Positions 57,511 through 64,000 of a stretch of 64,000 bases of DNA are shown here, piece after piece. Positions within the stretch are counted from its first letter, which is position 1, and the number at the start of each line of letters is the position of its first letter. Origin of the DNA: Pedobacter montanisoli (lineage in GTDB: Bacteria; Bacteroidota; Bacteroidia; Sphingobacteriales; Sphingobacteriaceae); contig NZ_JALGBH010000001.1 of assembly GCF_022809115.1 (NCBI RefSeq), positions 868,001-932,000 of the forward strand. The letters are read 5' to 3'. Position numbers and translations under genes: made by a program. Below the pieces are notes generated by a model that did not search any database, had not been told where the DNA came from, and saw nothing but the letters and a program-made list of their open reading frames with translations.

Positions 57511-58698
57511 ATGAAAAAGAAAGTTGTTTTAGCATTTAGCGGCGGCTTAGATACCTCATTTTGCTGTATTTATCTGGCAAAAGACAGAGGTTTGGAAGTA
57601 CATTCTGTTGTAGTTAACACGGGAGGATTCTCTGAAGAAGAACTACTTGAAATAGAGAAGAAAGCCTATAGTTTAGGAGTAGCTTCGCACGCTGCGGTAG
57701 ATGAAACAGAGAACTATTACAACGATAGTATCAAATATCTGGTTTACGGAAATGTACTTAAAAATGCAACTTATCCTCTTTCGGTAAGCGCAGAACGTGT
57801 TTGTCAGGCAACGGCTATTGCAAATTATGTTAAAAAGATTGGTGCAGATTATGTTGCACATGGCAGTACCGGAGCAGGTAATGATCAGGTACGTTTTGAC
57901 ATGATTTTTAATATTTTAATTCCTGGGGTAGAGATCATTACTCCAATCAGGGATTTAAAATTATCCCGTGAAGCAGAAATAGAATATCTGGCTAAACATG
58001 GTGTAGAGTACAGTGCAGAAAAAGCAAAATATTCAATTAACAAGGGTTTGTGGGGTACATCGGTTGGTGGAGTAGAAACACTAACCTCAAACCAAACTTT
58101 GCCTGAAAGTGCGTGGCCTACACAGGTTACTGAAACAGAAGGCCGTAAAGTTGAACTGACTTTTGAAAAAGGCGAACTGACAGCAATTGATGGCGAGAAA
58201 ATGGGCCCGGTTAAAGTAATTCAGAAATTACAGGCCATTGCTCAGCCTTATGGCGTAGGCAGAGATATACATGTCGGAGATACCATTATAGGCATTAAAG
58301 GACGTGTAGGTTTTGAAGCCGCAGCACCCGTGGTCATTATCAAAGCGCATCATACTTTAGAGAAACATACTTTAACCAAATGGCAGTTAAGCTGGAAAGA
58401 AAACTTGGCCTCTTTCTACGGGAACTGGTTGCACGAAGGTCAGTTTCATGATCCGGTTATGAGAGATATTGAAGCTTTTTTAACTTCTACACAGAAAACT
58501 GTTAGTGGTAAAGTGTTTGTAGAACTGCTTCCTTACCGTTTCCATATCATCGGTATAGAATCTGATCACGATTTGATGAGCAATAAATTTGGTAGTTACG
58601 GAGAAATGAACAATACCTGGTCTGGCGAAGACGTAAAAGGTTTTTCTAAGATTTTCGGGAATCAAGTAACAATATGGCATAAAGTAAATGGGAAGTAA
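57511..58698 (+). CDS. argG: argininosuccinate synthase
   Basis: 395 residues. Joins citrulline and aspartate with ATP. The N-terminal PP-loop-type VVLAFSGGLDTSFCCIYLA is intact, as are AHGSTGAGNDQVRFD and YSINKGLWGTSVGG. Its start codon follows the previous stop directly, so translation is coupled. It comes before the reductase and transferase genes, an order that is usual in Bacteroidota. Confidence 0.96.
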   Translation: MKKKVVLAFSGGLDTSFCCIYLAKDRGLEVHSVVVNTGGFSEEELLEIEKKAYSLGVASHAAVDETENYYNDSIKYLVYGNVLKNATYPLSVSAERVCQATAIANYVKKIGADYVAHGSTGAGNDQVRFDMIFNILIPGVEIITPIRDLKLSREAEIEYLAKHGVEYSAEKAKYSINKGLWGTSVGGVETLTSNQTLPESAWPTQVTETEGRKVELTFEKGELTAIDGEKMGPVKVIQKLQAIAQPYGVGRDIHVGDTIIGIKGRVGFEAAAPVVIIKAHHTLEKHTLTKWQLSWKENLASFYGNWLHEGQFHDPVMRDIEAFLTSTQKTVSGKVFVELLPYRFHIIGIESDHDLMSNKFGSYGEMNNTWSGEDVKGFSKIFGNQVTIWHKVNGK

Positions 58699-58728
58699 GG
58701 AAGTTAAGAATTTAAAGTAAAAAGCTTT

Positions 58729-59088
58729 ATGCAGAATTACAAAGACTTATTGGTATGGCAAAAGGCGCATCGTTTTACATTAAAAATGTATGCGGTTGTT
58801 TCGGCTTTCCCAAAGGAGGAAACATACAATTTAACGAGTCAAATTAAAAGGTCTGCATCATCTATTGGAAGCAATATTGCCGAAGGATGTGGTAGGTTTA
58901 CATCAAAAAATTTGGCAAGCTTTTTACAAATTGCTTTGGGCTCTACCCACGAGTTAGAATATCAATTACTATTATCAAAGGATTTAAAATTCATTGATGA
59001 AGAATTATTTATAGAATTAGAGAAAGAAGTAGGCGAAATTAAGGCAATGTTAATTTCGTTAATCAAGAAGGTTAGACTAGCACCCTGA
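58729..59088 (+). CDS. four-helix bundle protein (S23-type)
   Basis: 119 residues. The family pattern is clear: YKDLLVWQKAHRFTLKMY, FPKEETYNLTSQIKRSASSIGSNIAEGCGR, and a helical ELEYQLLLSKDLKFI tail. These proteins occur as intervening-sequence products in 23S rRNA genes and as free-standing genes of unknown role. It sits within the arginine operon between argG and argC, 30 bases from the first and 32 from the second, which suggests it is a passenger. Confidence 0.85.
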   Translation: MQNYKDLLVWQKAHRFTLKMYAVVSAFPKEETYNLTSQIKRSASSIGSNIAEGCGRFTSKNLASFLQIALGSTHELEYQLLLSKDLKFIDEELFIELEKEVGEIKAMLISLIKKVRLAP

Positions 59089-59120
59089 CTTTTAACTTTA
59101 AACATTCAACTTTTTAACTT

Positions 59121-60098
59121 ATGATTAAAGCAGGTATTATAGGAGGGGCAGGATATACAGGCGGAGAAATGTTGCGTATTCTCATCAATCATCCGCAAGT
59201 TGAGCTTGTTTTTATAAACAGTAGCAGTAATGCCGGAAACTTAGTTTCCGATGTACATACAGATTTAGTAGGCGATACAGATTTGAAATTTACAGATGAA
59301 ATAGTTCAGGATATTGATGTACTTTTTCTTTGTGTAGGTCATGGCGATGCCCGAAAATTTTTGGAAGCTAATCCTATTGACGAACAGATCAAAATTATAG
59401 ACTTATCGCAAGACTTTAGGTTAAGTCGTAATTCATCAATTGAAAATCGTCAATTCATTTACGGTCTTCCTGAACTGAATAGAGAAGCTATAAAATCGGC
59501 ACAGAATATTGCTAATCCGGGTTGTTTTGCTACATGTATAGAACTGGGTTTATTACCACTTGCTAAAGCAGGTTTATTACAGTCAGAAGTTCATATCAAC
59601 GCTACAACAGGTTCTACAGGAGCCGGACAAAGTTTAAGTAAAACATCTCACTTCAGCTGGCGCAACAATAACTTATCGGCTTATAAAGCATTTGAACATC
59701 AACATTTAAATGAAATAAGCGAAAGTTTAAAGCAATTGCAGGGAGAGCTTAATTATGCATTGAATTTTATACCTCAACGAGGTGATTTTGCAAGAGGTAT
59801 TTTAGCCGCAATGTACATTGACAGTAACTTAACAGAAGAAGAAGCTTATCATCTGTATGAAACGTATTATGCTAATCATGCCTTTACGCATGTAAGCCGG
59901 AAAAATATCGACCTCAAACAAGTTGTAAACACCAATAAGTGTTTGGTACATATAGAAAAACATGGTAACAAGTTATTGATCATAAGTATTATAGACAATC
60001 TGTTAAAGGGAGCCAGCGGACAGGCCGTTCAAAATATGAATTTGCTGTTTGGTTTGGAAGAAACAGCAGGACTGAAATTGAAAGCGGTTGGGTTTTAG
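59121..60098 (+). CDS. argC: N-acyl-gamma-glutamyl-phosphate reductase
   Basis: 325 residues. NADPH-dependent third step of arginine synthesis. GIIGGAGYTGGEMLRIL at the start is the nucleotide loop; NPGCFAT holds the catalytic Cys; TGSTGAGQSLSKTSHFSWRN follows. It is of the shorter type 1-like length. It lies 27 bases before argD. Confidence 0.95.
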   Translation: MIKAGIIGGAGYTGGEMLRILINHPQVELVFINSSSNAGNLVSDVHTDLVGDTDLKFTDEIVQDIDVLFLCVGHGDARKFLEANPIDEQIKIIDLSQDFRLSRNSSIENRQFIYGLPELNREAIKSAQNIANPGCFATCIELGLLPLAKAGLLQSEVHINATTGSTGAGQSLSKTSHFSWRNNNLSAYKAFEHQHLNEISESLKQLQGELNYALNFIPQRGDFARGILAAMYIDSNLTEEEAYHLYETYYANHAFTHVSRKNIDLKQVVNTNKCLVHIEKHGNKLLIISIIDNLLKGASGQAVQNMNLLFGLEETAGLKLKAVGF

Positions 60099-60125
60099 TT
60101 AATAACAACTTATAACTTTTAAGAA

Positions 60126-61256
60126 ATGAATTTATTTGACGTTTATCCATTAAACGATATAGAAATAGTAAAAGCATCGGGCAGTTATGTTTGGGATGCT
60201 GAAGACAAAAAATATTTAGACCTGTATGGTGGACATGCTGTAATTAGTATCGGACACACCCATCCACATTATGTAAGCCGTTTAACCAGTCAGTTAAATA
60301 AAGTAGGATTTTATTCTAATTCGGTTAAAATTGCTGTTCAGGTACAGTTAGCAGAGCTACTAGGTAAAGTATCAGGCAAAACAGATTATCAATTGTTCTT
60401 GTGTAATTCTGGAGCAGAAGCTAATGAAAATGCATTAAAACTGGCATCTTTCTACAACGGGAGGAAGAAAGTAATTGCTTTTAAAGGTGCCTTTCATGGC
60501 AGAACTTCTCTTGCTGTCGCAGCAACAGATAACCCTAAGATTGTAGCTCCGGTAAATGAAACAGGAAATGTAATCTTTTTGCCTCATAATGATGAACAGG
60601 CTTTAGAAGATACTTTTAAAGCACAAGGTCATGAGATCTCGGCAGTAATTATTGAGGGTATTCAGGGTGTAGGAGGTATTAAAGAAGCTTCAAAATCTTT
60701 TTTACAAAAAATACGTTCACTTTGTGATCAGTACAATGCCGTTTATATTGCAGATAGCGTACAATGTGGTTACGGCAGAACAGGCTTATTCTATTCACAT
60801 GATTGGGCTGGTATAAATGCAGATGTTTATACTATGGCCAAAGGTATGGGTAACGGATTCCCAGTTGCGGGCATTTCTATTGCACCAAAATTTAAGCCTT
60901 GGCATGGAGAATTGGGAACTACCTTTGGTGGAAACCATCTGGCATGTGCAGCAGCCCTTGCTGTTCTGGAAACAATTGAACAAGAAAATTTGTTAGAAAA
61001 TGCCAGGAATATAGGAGATTACCTTATTTCAGAATTGAAAAAATTTGAGCAGGTTACAGCAATACGAGGCAGAGGTTTAATGATTGGCATTGACTTGCCT
61101 GAAGAGCTTTCTCATGTAAAGAAAGAGTTATTGTTTAAGCACCATATTTTTACAGGTGAGGCTAAACCTAATGTTATCCGTTTATTGCCTGCTTTAAACC
61201 TGGATAAAACTCATGCCGACGAGTTTTTAACAGCTTTTGGCAAACTGGTTAAATAA
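60126..61256 (+). CDS. argD: N-acylornithine aminotransferase
   Basis: 376 residues. PLP enzyme converting the semialdehyde to N-acylornithine. Class III aminotransferase motifs: CNSGAEANENALKLA, GAFHGRTSLA, and YTMAKGMGNGFPVAG with the PLP Lys. It is the fourth enzyme in the operon and lies 42 bases before the carbamoyltransferase gene. Confidence 0.94.
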   Translation: MNLFDVYPLNDIEIVKASGSYVWDAEDKKYLDLYGGHAVISIGHTHPHYVSRLTSQLNKVGFYSNSVKIAVQVQLAELLGKVSGKTDYQLFLCNSGAEANENALKLASFYNGRKKVIAFKGAFHGRTSLAVAATDNPKIVAPVNETGNVIFLPHNDEQALEDTFKAQGHEISAVIIEGIQGVGGIKEASKSFLQKIRSLCDQYNAVYIADSVQCGYGRTGLFYSHDWAGINADVYTMAKGMGNGFPVAGISIAPKFKPWHGELGTTFGGNHLACAAALAVLETIEQENLLENARNIGDYLISELKKFEQVTAIRGRGLMIGIDLPEELSHVKKELLFKHHIFTGEAKPNVIRLLPALNLDKTHADEFLTAFGKLVK

Positions 61257-61298
61257 TTATAGTTCACAATTTAAAATCTCTATAGGAGCAATCGGAGT

Positions 61299-62282
61299 AT
61301 GAACCTTTTCACGTCCGTTCATGATGTTACAGACATCAAACAATTGGTAGCCGATGCATTGGCTTTGAAAGCAAATCCATATGCGCATAACACATTGGGT
61401 AAGAACAAGACTTTAGGTCTGGTTTTTATGAATCCAAGTTTAAGAACACGGCTAAGTACCCAAAAAGCTGCCATGAATTTGGGAATGAACGTCATGGTAA
61501 TGAACATGGATAAAGATGGCTGGGCTTTAGAAACACAAGATGGTGTGGTAATGAATGGTAATACAACCGAACATATACGTGAGGCTGCGGCAGTGATGGG
61601 GCAGTATTGCGATATTTTAGGCTTACGTTCTTTTCCTAAGCTAAAAGATAGAGAAGAAGATTATAGCGAAGGCTTTTTTAACAAATTTGTACAGTTTTGT
61701 GGTGTTCCGGTAATAAGTCTTGAAAGCGCAACCAGACATCCTCTGCAAAGCCTTGCAGATTTGATTACCATTGTAGAAACTAATCCTGTGCCTATAGAAC
61801 AAAGAGCACAGGGTAAAAAGCCTAAGGTGGTATTGGCATGGGCTCCCCATGTTAAACCTTTGCCGCAGGCAGTACCTAACTCTTTTGCCGAGTGGATGTG
61901 TAAAGCACAGGAATTGCATATGATTGAATTTGTAATTGCACAACCAGAAGGGTTTGAACTGGCCGATGAGTTTACAAAAGGTGCAGAAATTGTACATAAC
62001 CTGGATCACGCAATAACAGATGCAGATTATGTGTATGTAAAGAACTGGAGCAGCTATAAAGAATACGGACAAATATTACCTTATGAAGGAAATTGGATGA
62101 TGAACAACGAAAAGCTTGGCCTTACCAATAATGCTAAAGTTATGCACTGTTTGCCCGTACGCCGCGATTTAGAATTGGCCGCAGAAATACTGGATGGTCC
62201 AAACTCATTGGTTATTCAAGAGGCAGGTAACAGGTTATGGTCGGCTCAGGCTGTTTTAAAAGCACTGCTTGAAAATCATTAA
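61299..62282 (+). CDS. argF': N-acetyl- or N-succinylornithine carbamoyltransferase
   Basis: 327 residues. In place of the ornithine enzyme's STRTR loop it has FMNPSLRTRLST, the mark of the carbamoyltransferase that uses acylated ornithine; HCLPVRRD is the second catalytic loop. Bacteroidota use this route, so acylation is kept until after carbamoylation. Which acyl group is used cannot be settled by reading alone. It consumes carbamoyl phosphate made by CarB, encoded upstream at 52.5 kb. Confidence 0.93.
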   Translation: MNLFTSVHDVTDIKQLVADALALKANPYAHNTLGKNKTLGLVFMNPSLRTRLSTQKAAMNLGMNVMVMNMDKDGWALETQDGVVMNGNTTEHIREAAAVMGQYCDILGLRSFPKLKDREEDYSEGFFNKFVQFCGVPVISLESATRHPLQSLADLITIVETNPVPIEQRAQGKKPKVVLAWAPHVKPLPQAVPNSFAEWMCKAQELHMIEFVIAQPEGFELADEFTKGAEIVHNLDHAITDADYVYVKNWSSYKEYGQILPYEGNWMMNNEKLGLTNNAKVMHCLPVRRDLELAAEILDGPNSLVIQEAGNRLWSAQAVLKALLENH

Positions 62283-62294
62283 CCAATTATAGAT

Positions 62295-63083
62295 ATGGAA
62301 AAGCTAACCATTGTTAAAATAGGCGGAAACGTAATCGACGATTCAGAAGCACTGCATGATTTTCTGAGAGATTTCTCTGCTGTACCAGGTAAAAAGATCT
62401 TGGTACATGGAGGAGGTAAAATAGCTACAGAATTATCCGGTAAATTAGGCATAGAAGCGCAAATGGTTGAAGGGCGGCGTATTACCGATATAGAAACCCT
62501 GAGAGTAGTTACAATGGTATACGCCGGCCTAATCAATAAAAATATTGTAGCCCAACTGCAATTGGTTAATTGTAATGCCATTGGGCTTACAGGTGCAGAT
62601 GGAAATATTATCAAAGCTCAAAAAAGGCCCGTAAAAGTAATAGATTATGGTTATGTGGGCGATTTAGATGATTCTTCTGTTTCGGCAAAAATGCTAAACA
62701 ACCTGTTGGAAGGTGGCTTTGTTCCTGTTTTTTGTGCAATTACGCATGATAAGGAAGGGCAGTTGCTCAATACCAATGCCGATACAATTGCTGCAGTAAT
62801 TGCGGTAGCGATGTCTGCACAGTACGAAACAGAATTGGTGTATTGCTTTGAAAAGAAAGGCGTTTTAAAAGATGTAAATGATGATACAACGGTGGTAAGA
62901 ACTGTAAAATCATCTCAATTCGAAGACTTTAAGGCAGATGGTACCATAGCCGGAGGAATGGTGCCTAAATTGCAGAATGCTTTTGATGCTATTCATAAAG
63001 GTGTGGCGGCTGTATATATTGGCAAGGCAGATGAACTTCCAATGCTAAATAAGGGAATATTCGGTACCAGAATGGAAGCATAA
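62295..63083 (+). CDS. argB: N-acylglutamate kinase
   Basis: 262 residues. Second step of the pathway. KIGGNVIDD, LVHGGGK, the GLTGADG segment and the C-terminal IAGGMVPKLQNAF match the amino-acid kinase family member ArgB. It starts 12 bases after the carbamoyltransferase stop. Arginine feedback residues cannot be assessed by eye. Confidence 0.95.
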   Translation: MEKLTIVKIGGNVIDDSEALHDFLRDFSAVPGKKILVHGGGKIATELSGKLGIEAQMVEGRRITDIETLRVVTMVYAGLINKNIVAQLQLVNCNAIGLTGADGNIIKAQKRPVKVIDYGYVGDLDDSSVSAKMLNNLLEGGFVPVFCAITHDKEGQLLNTNADTIAAVIAVAMSAQYETELVYCFEKKGVLKDVNDDTTVVRTVKSSQFEDFKADGTIAGGMVPKLQNAFDAIHKGVAAVYIGKADELPMLNKGIFGTRMEA

Positions 63084-63173
63084 ACCATTTATTTATATAT
63101 GAATGCAGACCGATATTAATACCTTTGTCTTTTTATTTATAGCTTAAGCGCTTATTGACTAATATTACCTTAA

Positions 63174-64000
63174 ATGATACCAGATAAATTAGTAAACGAA
63201 AGTATAGCACTCTTAAAAAAACTGATTACTATACAGTCGTTTAGTAAAGAAGAAGACAAAACGGCTGATCTGATAGAACTGTTTTTAAAGGAAAGAAATA
63301 TCCCCACTCATAGAAAGCTAAATAACATATGGGCCTACAATCAGCATTTTGATGAACATAAGCCTACTATTTTGCTTAATTCGCATCATGATACGGTTAA
63401 GCCCAATTCGGGTTATACCCGTGATCCTTATGATCCAGCAATAGAAGATGGAAAACTGTATGGATTAGGGAGTAATGATGCAGGAGGGTGTTTGGTATCT
63501 CTTATAGCTGCATTTTTATATTTCTATGAGCTAAAAGACTTAAAATATAATTTTTGCTTAGCTACAACAGCAGAAGAAGAAATTTCTGGTCATAACGGCT
63601 TGGAACTGGTTTTACCTGATTTGGGGAAACTTGATTTTGCTATTGTAGGTGAGCCTACAGAAATGCATCTGGCTATTGCTGAAAAAGGCTTATTGGTTTT
63701 AGATTGTATTGCACATGGTAAAGCGGGCCATGCTGCACGTGAAGAAGGAGATAATGCCATCTATAAAGCACTAAAAGATATTGAGTGGTTCAGAACCTAC
63801 CAATTCCCTAAAGTATCTGAGGTTTTTGGCCCGGTTAAGATGAGTGTGACTATTATTAATGCAGGCTCGCAGCATAATGTAGTTCCGGCAACCTGCACAT
63901 TTACGGTTGATGTAAGAGTTACAGACGCTTATACCAATGAAGAAGTGGTAGAAATCATCAAACACCATGTAAGCTGTGAGGTTAACCCACGTTCAGTAAG
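63174..64000 (+). CDS. argE: M20 family deacylase, probable N-acylornithine/acylcitrulline deacetylase, 5' part
   Basis: 275 codons visible; the frame runs off the right edge. Zinc-peptidase M20 motifs: LLNSHHDTV, GLGSNDAGG, TAEEEISG and VGEPTEM. A dimerisation domain begins near residue 180. It follows argB, so its likely substrate is N-acylcitrulline, made by the acylornithine carbamoyltransferase. argH, the remaining step, may follow beyond the window. Confidence 0.88.
   Translation, partial: MIPDKLVNESIALLKKLITIQSFSKEEDKTADLIELFLKERNIPTHRKLNNIWAYNQHFDEHKPTILLNSHHDTVKPNSGYTRDPYDPAIEDGKLYGLGSNDAGGCLVSLIAAFLYFYELKDLKYNFCLATTAEEEISGHNGLELVLPDLGKLDFAIVGEPTEMHLAIAEKGLLVLDCIAHGKAGHAAREEGDNAIYKALKDIEWFRTYQFPKVSEVFGPVKMSVTIINAGSQHNVVPATCTFTVDVRVTDAYTNEEVVEIIKHHVSCEVNPRSV

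Overview
The window is chromosomal DNA of a Bacteroidota bacterium, most likely a Sphingobacteriaceae member of the Pedobacter type. Evidence: two SusC/SusD-type operons, a type IX secretion (T9SS) type B sorting domain with an adjacent PorP/SprF gene, DUF6520 and DUF4397 proteins, TAnnTTTG promoter elements, the N-acyl-ornithine carbamoyltransferase form of arginine biosynthesis, and low GC. Gene names rest on motif reading and family knowledge; no database search was run.

Layout. 1-11 kb: end of a DUF1735 lipoprotein gene, metG divergent from an LD-carboxypeptidase/DoxX pair, a secreted hypothetical protein, and a minus-strand susC-susD-DUF1735 operon. 11-13.5 kb: an MscS-type channel gene, an orphan double-glycine peptide, a decayed second mscS copy and tRNA-Arg(CCT). 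13.5-25.3 kb: an accessory region downstream of the tRNA, with a serine hydrolase, a Cys-rich SH3 protein, Vsr endonuclease, a C5 cytosine methyltransferase (Dcm), a protein with two GHKL ATPase domains, a receiver-HEPN protein, a two-TM protein, an XF1762-like protein, an HNH endonuclease and an XRE-like regulator. 25.3-26.3 kb: no long gene, but several hairpins and small ORFs. 26.3-31.4 kb: a thioredoxin-like/SusC/SusD operon. 31.5-35.5 kb: DUF6520, a Crp-like regulator and a response regulator/histidine kinase pair. 35.7-40.6 kb: two PRMT-like methyltransferases flanking a formyltransferase-like gene and three tail-collar (MdpB-like) genes. 40.7-49.4 kb: a 2582-residue T9SS adhesin with five exact-period 249-bp repeats, and PorP/SprF. 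49.5-56.4 kb: housekeeping genes (GNAT, CsaA-like, deaminase, superoxide dismutase, carB) and a DUF4397 lipoprotein. 56.5-64 kb: an arginine operon, GNAT-argG-(four-helix-bundle)-argC-argD-argF'-argB-argE, preceded by a possible leader peptide; argE runs off the window.

The best candidates for an undescribed system are (1) the dual-GHKL sensor (with an N-terminal module resembling that of HNH restriction enzymes) plus the receiver-HEPN protein beside Dcm/Vsr, which reads as a two-component-like defence module with an RNase effector, and (2) the PRMT-like/formyltransferase/triple tail-collar cluster, which has no other phage genes around it and a kinase/regulator pair divergent from it.
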